A stretch of DNA of 47,615 bases from Peribacillus deserti (lineage in GTDB: Bacteria > Bacillota > Bacilli > Bacillales > DSM-1321), in contig NZ_PGUY01000073.1 of assembly GCF_002863585.1 (NCBI RefSeq), forward strand, positions 1 to 47,615. The letters run 5' to 3'. A model generated the notes under the pieces. That model was given only the letters and a program-made list of their open reading frames with translations. It was not told the DNA's origin and searched no databases. Position 1 is the first letter of the stretch. Each line of letters opens with the position of its first letter. Positions 8,578 to 16,535 of this stretch are shown in pieces. A program made the translations under genes and the position numbers.

Positions 8578-9678
8578 ATGTTATCCAGAGAAATTGCACA
8601 AACCATTGTATTGGAAACTACACAGCGCCTAAATCGAAATATTAATATCATGGATGAAAAAGGCATTATTATTGCCTCTGGTGATCCGTTAAGAATAGAT
8701 GACATTCATGAGGGAGCACTTGAGGTTCTTAAAACCGGTGAAACACTTATTATTCGGTTTGATGAAGAAGGGATTTGGCGAGGTTCTCATCCCGGTATCA
8801 ACCTGCCAATCGAATTTCAACATAAAATTGTGGGAGTTATTGGCATTACGGGAAATCCAGAAGACTTAATGGAGTTTGGCGGCATCGTTAAAATGATTAC
8901 GGAGCTGATGATTAGGGAGAAATTTATCACTTCTCAGCTGGAATGGAAACAGCTCACAAAAGTTATGATTATTGAAGAATTGTTGAAAAGTTCTCCTGAC
9001 TACACCAATATTGATCGTATGCTTCACCTAATAGGCAAGAATCTTTTGGCTCCATTCACGACCGCTTTGATCCAAATGACTGATCGCACGATCACAAATC
9101 AACAATTAACCAGCAAAATAGAAGAGATCATAGGGGAGAAACATGCTCTTGCAGGCTTTATCAATATTAACCGAATATTTATCGCCTTTTCTGGTTTAAC
9201 TCAGCAAGAGACAGACAGAAAACTGCGAAACGTATATGATGAATTGAAAAAGCTGAAGGTAAAGTTTCAACTTGCATTCAGCATTCCATTCACATCAACG
9301 AGTATGTTCAACCAATCCTACATGGAGTGTGATCTTGCCCTTCAAATCAGTAAGAAGGATGAGGATTTCGTCTCATTCGCCGAGGTAGAACCAAAGGCAT
9401 TAATTTATAATATAGATCGTGGATGGCTGGAGAGATTCACCAATAGGATGATGAACAAAACGTTGATTAAATATGCGGACACGTTGGAAGCCTTTTTTCA
9501 TAACAATCTAAATATTCAGCAGACCGCTGATGAATTATACCTCCACCGTAACACACTCATCTACCGGTTAACCAAAATTGAAAATGATACAGGGTACGAC
9601 CCCAGAAAATTTAAAGATGCAATAAGATTACAGCTCGCTCTTTGGTCCGTTAAGAGACTGCAAAGTGATATCCTCTAG
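8578..9678 (+). CDS. cdaR: CdaR-type sugar-diacid/glycerate regulator
   Basis: A 366-aa regulator. The N-terminal ~130 residues are the diacid_rec sensor domain (MLSREIAQTIVLETTQRLN, GVIGITGNPEDLMEFGG). A GGDEF-like middle segment follows. The C-terminal helix-turn-helix is of the PucR/CdaR type (FFHNNLNIQQTADELYLHRN then TLIYRLTKIE). In E. coli CdaR activates glucarate, galactarate and glycerate uptake and breakdown genes. Divergence from glycerate kinase, KdgT-like permease and larA makes it the likely local activator. Start ATG follows TTTTGGAGG. A bidirectional terminator separates it from the convergent nickel permease gene. Confidence 0.92.
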   Translation: MLSREIAQTIVLETTQRLNRNINIMDEKGIIIASGDPLRIDDIHEGALEVLKTGETLIIRFDEEGIWRGSHPGINLPIEFQHKIVGVIGITGNPEDLMEFGGIVKMITELMIREKFITSQLEWKQLTKVMIIEELLKSSPDYTNIDRMLHLIGKNLLAPFTTALIQMTDRTITNQQLTSKIEEIIGEKHALAGFININRIFIAFSGLTQQETDRKLRNVYDELKKLKVKFQLAFSIPFTSTSMFNQSYMECDLALQISKKDEDFVSFAEVEPKALIYNIDRGWLERFTNRMMNKTLIKYADTLEAFFHNNLNIQQTADELYLHRNTLIYRLTKIENDTGYDPRKFKDAIRLQLALWSVKRLQSDIL

Positions 9679-9733
9679 TAAACCCCAATCATTTTTTGCT
9701 TGTAAGCTATAAGAATACTTTTCTAGCAATAAG

Positions 9734-9767
9734 AAAGGGAACTGTCCCATAAGGATCAGTTCCCTTT
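9734..9767. terminator. bidirectional terminator between cdaR and ureH-like gene
   Basis: 11-bp perfect stem AAAGGGAACTG / CAGTTCCCTTT with a 12-nt loop, followed by T-rich sequence on both strands, between two converging genes. Confidence 0.85.
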
Positions 9768-9771
9768 TCTA

Positions 9772-10443
9772 TTATTGCAGCCACATGTTAAATAATCCTT
9801 CTGAAACCCCTAAGTTATACATATAGTAGATACCAAATACTAAACTAATCACTCCAGTAATTTGTGTAAGTGTATGATTCAGCTTGAATTTTTTGCTGCT
9901 GAAAACAAACGGGATGCCTAGGATGGTTGTAAAGAAAAGCATTCCAAGCACGGTTCCACAGCCAAAAATCAAGATATAAATGACTGATTCTAATACACTG
10001 TCAACGGTACTCATGGTTAATAGCACCATGGCACCGCTTCCAGCGAGTCCATGTACAAGGCCGATTACCATTGATTTTAAATAGGATACAGAATACCCGG
10101 AATTCATTGATTCCTTATTGTGGGCATGATGAGGATTGTGCTTCTTTTTTAATGAACGTATCGTTGATATTCCAAGAACAACCAGCATAATCCCTACCAG
10201 GAATTCAAGTGACATTGACCACTTCTCCGGTATTTCACCTTTCATTAACAGCAAGATGATTCCAACGATAAATAATGTTGCTGTATGACCGATTCCCCAA
10301 AACACTCCTGCAAGCGAAGAGCGGATCAGCTTTTTACTTTGACTGGCTATTGTAGAGACAGCTATCACATGATCTGGTTCGATTGCATGCTTGATTCCTA
10401 ATACAAATCCTAATGCCAAAACGGATAAAAAGCTTATACTCAT
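9772..10443 (-). CDS. UreH/RcnA-like nickel (cobalt) transport protein
   Basis: A 223-aa membrane protein with about six transmembrane segments. The metal-transport signature GIKHAIEPDH (His-x4-Asp type) lies in the first segment. Others are FWGIGHTATLF, a cytoplasmic His-rich loop (KKKHNPHHAHNKE), and VIGLVHGLAGSGAMVLL. Start ATG 10443 has GGAGG seven bases upstream. The start overlaps the stop of a 38-aa frame (TGATG), implying translational coupling. Sitting last behind larB-larC-larE, it most likely supplies Ni(II) for the pincer cofactor. UreH-type proteins are otherwise found with urease, which is absent here. Confidence 0.87.
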   Translation of the reverse strand: MSISFLSVLALGFVLGIKHAIEPDHVIAVSTIASQSKKLIRSSLAGVFWGIGHTATLFIVGIILLLMKGEIPEKWSMSLEFLVGIMLVVLGISTIRSLKKKHNPHHAHNKESMNSGYSVSYLKSMVIGLVHGLAGSGAMVLLTMSTVDSVLESVIYILIFGCGTVLGMLFFTTILGIPFVFSSKKFKLNHTLTQITGVISLVFGIYYMYNLGVSEGLFNMWLQ

Positions 10444-10559
10444 CACGGTACCTCCAAATATCTCCAACTAGGAGGAAATTCATTCTCCCATTCCTGGAGA
10501 CCTTCAAATATTGAATTTATAAGAAATGTAGATACATCATCCATATTCACGCCTGTCAC
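10443..10559 (-). CDS. 38-aa small protein between larE and the nickel permease
   Basis: An open frame, too short for usual gene calls, starts at GTG 10559 with AAGGAAG six bases upstream. Its stop overlaps the start of the UreH-like gene (TGATG). The product opens MTGVNMDDVSTFLINSIFEG and ends WENEFPPSWRYLEVP. It has a plausible amphipathic helix and an aromatic/proline tail, with no membrane segment or Cys/His cluster. The frame continues upstream, without a stop, to the larE TAA at 10590. I do not recognise it. It may be a real coupled small gene or a remnant of a larger one. Confidence 0.5.
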   Translation of the reverse strand: MTGVNMDDVSTFLINSIFEGLQEWENEFPPSWRYLEVP

Positions 10560-10589
10560 AACAGTCTTCCTTGCTCCGGCGTCCGCCTC

Positions 10590-11402
10590 TTATATTTTAG
10601 TTAAGGCTGTTAACGCTTTATTCATACTTCCGCTTACATACCCTTGCAGATCCAGAGTGACATATTTATATCCAAATCGTTGAAGGTTTTCTAAAATAGA
10701 ATGATGGTTTGACAGTACGAGTTCCATATCTTTGGGTTCTACTTCAATGCGCGCAATATCATGATGTGTCCGGACCCGCACTTGTCTGATTCCTAATGCT
10801 TTAATATATGCCTCAGACTTCTCAACCTTTGTTAATTTTTCTTGGGTTATTTTTTCCCCATAGGCAATACGAGAAGATAAACAGGCAAAAGATGGCTTTT
10901 CCCAAGTAGGCAAGTTGAATTGTTTCGAGAGTTCACGAATTTCTTCTTTAAATAGATTAGCCTCTTGAAGCGGACCGCGAACACCATGTTCTTTTGCAGC
11001 ACGAACTCCAGGGCGGTGTTCACTCATATCATCAGCGATTAGGCCATATACCACATTGTTGAAACCCTCTTGATGCATAATGGGAACTATCTCTTCGAAT
11101 AGCCCATTTTTACAGAAATAACATCGATTTCGATCATTTTCGGTATATCCTGGTATACTCAATTCTGAGGTTTCAATGATAAGGTGCGTTGCACCAATCA
11201 GTTCAGCCAGTTCCTTGGCTTCTTCTAACTCACTGGACGGATAGGTTTCCGAATCTGCTGTAACAGCCAGGACATTTTCCTTCCCCAGAACATCCACCGC
11301 AACTTTTAATAGAAAAGTACTATCCACACCGCCAGAAAAAGCAACAACTACATTTTCCATCTCTGTTAAGATTTCTTTTAATCGTTCATACTTTTCTTTC
11401 AT
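10590..11402 (-). CDS. larE: LarE, ATP-dependent sacrificial sulfur transferase
   Basis: A 270-aa PP-loop protein. The ATP-binding motif is VVVAFSGGVDSTFLL (residues 18-32). A CYFC pair follows at 94/97, and Cys174 in PSFACLSSRIAYG matches Cys176 of L. plantarum LarE, whose sulfur becomes part of the pincer. LarE adenylates the pyridinium bis-carboxylate mononucleotide made by LarB and inserts two sulfurs. The start is ATG 11402 with AGGTGG eight bases upstream; the ATG four codons earlier is too close to that site. A 249-base gap separates it from larC2 and could hold its own promoter, but I see no strong one. Confidence 0.93.
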   Translation of the reverse strand: MKEKYERLKEILTEMENVVVAFSGGVDSTFLLKVAVDVLGKENVLAVTADSETYPSSELEEAKELAELIGATHLIIETSELSIPGYTENDRNRCYFCKNGLFEEIVPIMHQEGFNNVVYGLIADDMSEHRPGVRAAKEHGVRGPLQEANLFKEEIRELSKQFNLPTWEKPSFACLSSRIAYGEKITQEKLTKVEKSEAYIKALGIRQVRVRTHHDIARIEVEPKDMELVLSNHHSILENLQRFGYKYVTLDLQGYVSGSMNKALTALTKI

Positions 11403-11651
11403 CTTGCATTCCACCTATTCCTATGTTTTATCCTTCTCGCATGGATGATTCAGGGAAAAACGCGCACTATTTTTATTCATTTTTTGATTAAATCTATTAG
11501 AAACCTATGTATTGTATTATGGAAAAATATAAATCAAAGCAGATTTCTACTAATATAAGAAGTTATTGAAATTATGTGTTCTACTATTGATTCACTATAG
11601 TCATGACACCAAATTTACAATTAAGATATTAATCTATCAAAAATTTCATTC

Positions 11652-12122
11652 TTACTCCTGATTAGCGATCACCCAAACCTGCTCATAAACTCTTTTTAAC
11701 GGTATTTGATTTGCTTCCGCAATTTTTTTACACTCTTCATACTCTGGAGCTCTTTGTACTAGTTCACCCTCAAAGTATCCTTCCTTAACTGTCACGGCTC
11801 CCCACATGGTTTCGACACTTCTGAACTTTCTTTCTAGCCTATGAACGGTTAATGGATAATAGCGGATGCCTAAGGTTGTTGTTTCTTTAAATAAGATTTC
11901 TTTCATTCCAGCAAGTCTTTGTTTGGAGGTAAGAAGCTGAAGCATAACCCCTGGCCGGTTTTTTTTCATAAAAATAGGTATATAGAATACATCATTCGCA
12001 CCTGCTTTAAACAGCATGTCCATGACATAACCAAGCCATTCACCCGGCGCATCATCGATATTAACTTCAATCTTGATCATTTCATCGTCAATATGTTCAT
12101 GGTTATGAGGATGAGAAACCAT
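11652..12122 (-). CDS. larC2: LarC2, C-terminal part of nickel-insertion protein LarC
   Basis: 156 aa matching the C-terminal domain of LarC (KIEVNIDDAPGEWLGYVMD, DVFYIPIFMKKNRPGVMLQLL). LarC is a CTP-dependent nickel insertase that completes the nickel-pincer nucleotide. In L. plantarum LarC1 and LarC2 are joined by programmed -1 frameshifting. Here LarC2 has its own strong RBS (GGAGGAGA, six bases before ATG) and a short His-bearing N-terminus (MVSHPHNHEHID). It is separated from larC1 by 330 bases containing element R2. It reads in the same frame as larC1, but with stops between. The two halves are presumably made separately and associate. Confidence 0.9.
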   Translation of the reverse strand: MVSHPHNHEHIDDEMIKIEVNIDDAPGEWLGYVMDMLFKAGANDVFYIPIFMKKNRPGVMLQLLTSKQRLAGMKEILFKETTTLGIRYYPLTVHRLERKFRSVETMWGAVTVKEGYFEGELVQRAPEYEECKKIAEANQIPLKRVYEQVWVIANQE

Positions 12123-12216
12123 TTTTATTCTCCTCCTATATATAAAAAAGGGTACTAAAGATACTAAAATGTTTTATTAAATAAAGTCTTCTCCAAAATG
12201 AATCGTCTATTATTTT

Positions 12217-12441
12217 GGCTCTTTTCTAAAAGATTGTTGATTTTTTAAAGTTTTTTACGGCACCCTATTGTTCAGTCAGGTCGATTGGAGCGTAAGGTGC
12301 GAGACTCCTGCGGGAGCAGCGGGACAGGTGAGACCCCGCAGGCAAAGCCGAGGAGGCTCACCGCCCGCCCCGCGGAAAGCGAGCATCCTGGAGAGGAAAT
12401 CAACCTCTTGTTCAATAGCAACAAAGTTTGTGAAAACAGCC
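12217..12441 (+). mobile_element. MITE-like element R2 (short type, 225 bp) between larC1 and larC2
   Basis: The left end GGCTCTTTTC and right end GAAAACAGCC are terminal inverted repeats; the first 23 bases of each end match at 18 positions. The flanking target duplication is ATTATTTT / ATTATTTC (12209-12216 and 12442-12449, 7 of 8). The inner ~130 bases are GC-rich (CCTGCGGGAGCAGCGGGA and related) and should fold strongly. No protein is encoded. It is inserted 12 bases beyond the larC1 stop, inside the lar operon. Confidence 0.85.
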
Positions 12442-12452
12442 ATTATTTCACC

Positions 12453-13457
12453 TTATTCCCCAATGACAATACGAAGTACATTGGGCTGGTCTTTAAAGGT
12501 TTTCGTTCCGGCACCATACCCTATTGAATGCACTTTCATTGACGGCATTGTACAGTATTCTTCTGCAAGTACTGCAACAATTGCTGCTCCTGTAGGTGTT
12601 GTAAGTTCAAACCTAATATTACTTTGTTCAATCGGTATACCTTTTAATACTTCTAATGTGGCTGGTGCTGGAACTGGATAAATGCCATGATCGATATGTA
12701 TTTTTCCTGATCCTACTACAACTGGTGCAGATTTCACTTGTTTTATTTCCAGCTGATGAATAAGAATAGCAGCACCTACAATATCAATAATTGAGTCAAC
12801 TGCTCCCACTTCATGAAAATGAACATCCTCCAATGGTACACCGTGAATATGTCCTTCCGCTTCCCCAATCTTCTTGAAGATTTTCAAGGAAATAGCTTTA
12901 ACTTCATCTGCCAATTCGGATGATTCGATCATATTTACGATCGTACTGTATGAGCGATGACTATGTTCATGATGGTGATGATGATCATGTGCGTGATGGT
13001 GTTCATGCGCATGATGGTGCTCATGATCGTGATGAAGTTCATGTGTATGGTTGTGTTCATGATCGTCATGATGATCATGAGTATGTTCAGGGCCAGCATG
13101 ATGATCATGAGCATGGTGATGTTCAGGGCCGTCATGGTGATCATGAGTATGGTGATGTTCATGGCCGTGATTGTGTGTATGCTCATGATTATGATGGTGA
13201 TCGTGTTCATGATGCTCATGTTCGTGGTGAAGTTTATGTGCATGTTGGTGTTCGGTTTGTTCAAGAATTACATCAAACTTAGTACTTGTAATGCCATTCT
13301 TTACGATTTTCTTCCAGTTTAGTTGATACTCATCTTCAAAATGAAGCTTCTTCAACTCATTTTCTAACACAGAGGGATCTGCGCCTGCATCTATTAGTGC
13401 ACCAATAAACATATCGCCGCTTACCCCGGAAAAACAGTCAATGTAAAGCGTTTTCAC
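12453..13457 (-). CDS. larC1: LarC1, N-terminal part of LarC with long His-rich tract
   Basis: 334 aa. Residues 1-69 and ~168-334 are the LarC N-terminal domain (MKTLYIDCFSGVSGDMFIGAL, HFHEVGAVDSIIDIVGA, ELTTPTGAAIVAVL, GYGAGTK). Between them residues ~70-167 are an extreme His/Glu/Asp repeat (for example HEHEHHEHDHHHNHEH), longer than I would expect, probably a nickel store. The start is GTG, overlapping the larB stop by four bases (GTGA). The protein ends in VLRIVIGE and a TAA, where fused LarC proteins continue through a linker into LarC2. Confidence 0.92.
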   Translation of the reverse strand: MKTLYIDCFSGVSGDMFIGALIDAGADPSVLENELKKLHFEDEYQLNWKKIVKNGITSTKFDVILEQTEHQHAHKLHHEHEHHEHDHHHNHEHTHNHGHEHHHTHDHHDGPEHHHAHDHHAGPEHTHDHHDDHEHNHTHELHHDHEHHHAHEHHHAHDHHHHHEHSHRSYSTIVNMIESSELADEVKAISLKIFKKIGEAEGHIHGVPLEDVHFHEVGAVDSIIDIVGAAILIHQLEIKQVKSAPVVVGSGKIHIDHGIYPVPAPATLEVLKGIPIEQSNIRFELTTPTGAAIVAVLAEEYCTMPSMKVHSIGYGAGTKTFKDQPNVLRIVIGE

Positions 13458-14215
13458 TTCATGCCCACTCCTTTTTTTGCTATATTGTCAATCAGTACAG
13501 CATTATATGCAGCACCAAATCCATTATCGATGTTGACCACACTAATACCTGATGCACACGAATTCAACATGGTTAACAATGCTGACAAACCATGAAAGTT
13601 TGCACCATATCCGACGCTTGTAGGCACGGCTAAAACTGGATGTGATACAAGCCCTCCAACTACACTTGGAAGAGCCCCTTCCATTCCTGCTATTACTACG
13701 GAGACAGTCGCCCTTTGAATTTGTTCTATATGATCAAATAAACGGTGAATGCCTGCAACTCCTACGTCGTAAAATCGGCGAACCTCACTTCCTAGAGCCT
13801 CTGCAGTAACTGCCGCTTCTTCTGCAATTCGCAGATCGGATGTGCCGGCACAAATAATGGCAATATATCCTTTATAATCTTCCTTAGCATTCGTGTGGTT
13901 CTTCCAGTAAAGAATTTGTGCAATTTCATTATAAATAAATTCATGATGCTCCCGAAGGATATAATCAGCTTTCTCTTTAGATATTCTTGTAACTAATACA
14001 TCATGTTCTTTTGATCTGATTGCATTTATGATGGAGAGAATCTGTTCTTTTGTTTTCCCCTCCCCATAAATAACCTCTGGGAACCCTTGACGATTTTTTC
14101 GGTGATGGTCCACATTTGCAAAACCTAAACTCTCATAGGTTGCTAGTTTCTCTTTTGCCTCTGAAACACTTAAATTTCCGTTTTGTACTTCCAGCAATAC
14201 ATCTTCTAACATCAT
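13454..14215 (-). CDS. larB: LarB, pyridinium-3,5-bisthiocarboxylate precursor synthase
   Basis: 253 aa. LarB carboxylates and hydrolyses nicotinic acid adenine dinucleotide to the bis-carboxylated pyridinium mononucleotide, the first step of NPN synthesis. The C-terminal half is the PurE-like (AIR carboxylase) fold, with AIICAGTSDLRIAEEAAVTA, YDVGVAGIHRLF, VIAGMEGALPSVVGGL and PVLAVPTSVGYGA. The N-terminus (LEDVLLEVQNGNLSVSEAKE) is family-typical. ATG 14215 is chosen for AAGGTG ten bases upstream; an in-frame GTG at 14224 lies too close to it. It is first in the lar maturation operon and overlaps larC1 by four bases. Confidence 0.93.
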   Translation of the reverse strand: MMLEDVLLEVQNGNLSVSEAKEKLATYESLGFANVDHHRKNRQGFPEVIYGEGKTKEQILSIINAIRSKEHDVLVTRISKEKADYILREHHEFIYNEIAQILYWKNHTNAKEDYKGYIAIICAGTSDLRIAEEAAVTAEALGSEVRRFYDVGVAGIHRLFDHIEQIQRATVSVVIAGMEGALPSVVGGLVSHPVLAVPTSVGYGANFHGLSALLTMLNSCASGISVVNIDNGFGAAYNAVLIDNIAKKGVGMK

Positions 14216-14383
14216 CGATTTCACACACCTTAAAAGCTTCTTGGCTTACTATTTACTTAAATGTTTTAAAATTCTAACATGTTAACCCTTCCAATTATAA
14301 AATAATATAATATAAATGCAAGGCTCGTATTCTGTTTATCAATTTTGAAACATTATGTTATAAAAAGTCTGCCTTTTCTATTT

Positions 14384-14440
14384 AAAGCTTAGGTTTGGCA
14401 GTTTTATACTTATTGTTAGCTGCTTATACGGATGATAGAA
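14384..14440 (+). repeat. remnant of a 21/20-nt TATGCTTA array
   Basis: About two and a half decayed units (words GCTTAGGTTTGG, TATACTTATTGT, TATACGGATG). They match unit 3, unit 8 and the tail of array A at 4.5 kb, including variable positions such as TTGTYAGCTGCT. This suggests a related array that lost its middle units. It lies between larB and the M14 peptidase gene. Confidence 0.5.
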
Positions 14441-14476
14441 GAAAACTATGGAAGAAAGACTAGTAAAAGTCATAGT

Positions 14477-14505
14477 AAAAAGCCCTTTATGCAAGTGCAT
14501 AAAGG
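14477..14505 (-). terminator. terminator of the M14 peptidase gene
   Basis: 10-bp stem CCTTTATGCA / TGCATAAAGG with a 2-base centre, followed on the minus strand by GCTTTTT, 16 bases beyond the stop. Confidence 0.8.
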
Positions 14506-14520
14506 ACCTGGTTACTCCTA

Positions 14521-15846
14521 TTAAAACCCATTATCCGCTTCCCTTGTAGTAGGATCGCTGATTGAGTTGGAAGCTTCCGGAATGTCGTCATAGATTTTCG
14601 TATCAATGTTATGAATGGTTCCATCCGCCAGTGCCTTGAATACATCGTAAAGAGGTGCTTTTACGGTTTCCTTCAGCATCCCGCTCTGCTTTTGCCCAAG
14701 TGTCTGGCTTTGTCCTTTGATTTCTATCAGCATGATGGCTGCGTCATTCAATGCGAATGCACCAAGAGCGGTTCCCGGCAGGTTCACATCTGGATACTTC
14801 TGGATAGCGCCAAAATGTGAGAACCCTCGCTGCAGTGATAGGTAAGATAGAGCGTTTACCTGTTTCCCAAGTTTCAGGGCATCTGCGTCTACTTCATATG
14901 TTTTCCCGCTGAAAGGATCCTTGTAGGATTGAGTGGCTACGACAGCTGCCAGCTGGACAGGTACTGAGCGGTTATCTTTATCTGATACCGTATTAAAGCC
15001 GCGGTGGTGGACATCTACATATACATCTGGCTTGAATTCTTTGAATACACTTGAAACGGCCCTTGATTCTGCCGTGACGAAAAGGCCGCCATTTTTGCTG
15101 TTGTTGGCTGCTTTATTGTTTAAGAAAGCGGCTACTTCTGTCTTGTCCTGGTCTTCAACCCGGAAATCGAGATTTGGGTTATAGTCACGGTTTTGGTCAT
15201 AGCCCGGAATACCATACACTACCCGGCCGTTATTGTTCTGGGCACGCTCACTTCCATCTGCATTGTAATACCACGGGAAAGCCGTTCCTGTCGGAAGGCC
15301 GATTGCTGCTGGATCCCAGGTTTGATGCGTATAACGGGTCGGATACCATTTATCTTCGAACTGATTGTCTGCTCCTTCCGGATTAATCCGCGGCATAATC
15401 CAGATTGAAACCTTATCCAATATTTCTTCGACTTCTCTTCCGCCTGAAGAAAGCTTCTGGATCATATCGATGGCTGCCTCAGTGCCGATTTGCTCATTGC
15501 CATGAATCTGAGTGGTTATGAGCACTCTCTTTTTATCTGGGTCGGCACTGCCAAACTTCGCTACATAAAGAGGGCTCCCTTTTTCGGTTTCTGTAGCATA
15601 CCCATGAGGAGCCAGATTTGAATAGCCTGCGATATCCAGTTTCATTTTACCTTTTGACGACTCTTCCAGCTTCTGAAGAGTTTTAAATAGATCTTCATTG
15701 CTCATATAGCTGGCCAGTGAGATGTTTTGCTCATTTTCTATGTACGGGCCGTTCGGATTGGACTGGGGGTCTGCAAATGCGGTCGTTGATGTAACAGCCG
15801 ATAATGCAATGACTGTAGGAATCATGATCTTTGAAAACTTCTTCAT
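14521..15846 (-). CDS. secreted M14-family zinc carboxypeptidase
   Basis: 441 aa. Residues 1-25 are a signal peptide (MKKFSKIMIPTVIALSAVTS... AFA-D). The M14 zinc site is visible: TTQIHGNEQIGTEA (His and Glu ligands, HxxE), then DVYVDVHHRGF (third ligand). The catalytic Glu is in AAIMLIEIKGQ. The arginine region (IMPRINPEGAD) and YDQNRDYN, which bind the substrate carboxylate, are also present. It should trim C-terminal residues from extracellular peptides or wall peptides. Strong RBS AAGGAGG; single gene with its own terminator. Confidence 0.9.
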   Translation of the reverse strand: MKKFSKIMIPTVIALSAVTSTTAFADPQSNPNGPYIENEQNISLASYMSNEDLFKTLQKLEESSKGKMKLDIAGYSNLAPHGYATETEKGSPLYVAKFGSADPDKKRVLITTQIHGNEQIGTEAAIDMIQKLSSGGREVEEILDKVSIWIMPRINPEGADNQFEDKWYPTRYTHQTWDPAAIGLPTGTAFPWYYNADGSERAQNNNGRVVYGIPGYDQNRDYNPNLDFRVEDQDKTEVAAFLNNKAANNSKNGGLFVTAESRAVSSVFKEFKPDVYVDVHHRGFNTVSDKDNRSVPVQLAAVVATQSYKDPFSGKTYEVDADALKLGKQVNALSYLSLQRGFSHFGAIQKYPDVNLPGTALGAFALNDAAIMLIEIKGQSQTLGQKQSGMLKETVKAPLYDVFKALADGTIHNIDTKIYDDIPEASNSISDPTTREADNGF

Positions 15847-16058
15847 TTCGTATCCTCCTTGGTTTTTAGGTTTCGGATCGGGTGAAAGGTGCTAACCTGA
15901 ATAGTTTGAAAATTTAAACATCTAAGTTAAATTTCACATGAAACAAATAAGGAGTAAAATTGGGCTTACAGCCTAAATAAATACATTTAGAATGGGATAA
16001 AAAACCTATTTTCCCTGCTGTAGTGGCAGATGGTATATTTAATTCCTACTTTTTATTA

Positions 16059-16474
16059 GGCTCTTTTCTAAAAGATTGTTGTTTTTTAATAGTTCGGTGA
16101 ACCATCCTATTGTTAAACAGGTTGATTGGAACGTAAGGTGCGAGACTCCTGCGGGATCAGCGGGTATGTCCAGCTCCGGACTGACACCTTCGGTCATAAG
16201 GCAATCGCCATTAAAAGGCAAAATCGGCCTTTTACTGCCGCTAGTCTTATGCCGGTCAGGTGTCTGCTTTTCTTTTAGCGTCTTGCCTCTAATAAAAGAA
16301 ATCATTCAGCTTTTGGACGGATCTTTTCTTGAAAGCACCGTCCTCCGCTTTTCGATCAGGTGAGACCCCACAGGCGAAGCCGAGGTGGCTCAGCGCCCGC
16401 CCCGCGGATAGCAAGCATCCTGTAGTGGAAATCAAGCCCCTTGTTCAATAACAACAAAGTTTGCGAAAACAGCC
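16059..16474 (+). mobile_element. MITE-like element R3 (long type, 416 bp)
   Basis: Ends GGCTCTTTTC and GAAAACAGCC, flanked by a perfect 8-bp target duplication TTTTATTA (16051-16058 and 16475-16482). It has the same outer GC-rich arms as R2 but carries a ~190-base inner segment with further inverted repeats (GTCATAAGGC against GTCTTATGCC; CTTTTATTAGAGGC region). No protein is encoded. It is the clearest full-length long copy in the window. Confidence 0.88.
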
Positions 16475-16492
16475 TTTTATTATTACAAAACA

Positions 16493-16522
16493 ATAAAAAA
16501 ACGCCGAAAAATATCGGCGTTT
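16493..16522 (-). terminator. terminator of the ligase gene
   Basis: Stem ACGCCGA / TCGGCGT with a 6-nt loop, followed on the minus strand by a run of T (TTTTTTTATT), 14 bases beyond the stop. Confidence 0.85.
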
Positions 16523-16535
16523 CCCATATATATGT

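Noticed and set aside
12268-12681. Arg/Pro-rich frames across R1, R2, R3, R6 and R7
   Set aside because: They arise from the GC-rich core of the MITE, differ between copies, and run into neighbouring genes out of frame.
12920-13322. Long overlapping frames rich in Met/Val/Asp or Ile/Thr within larC1
   Set aside because: They are other-frame readings of the simple CATGAT-like repeat that encodes the His tract; they lack starts with ribosome binding sites and show protein composition artefacts.
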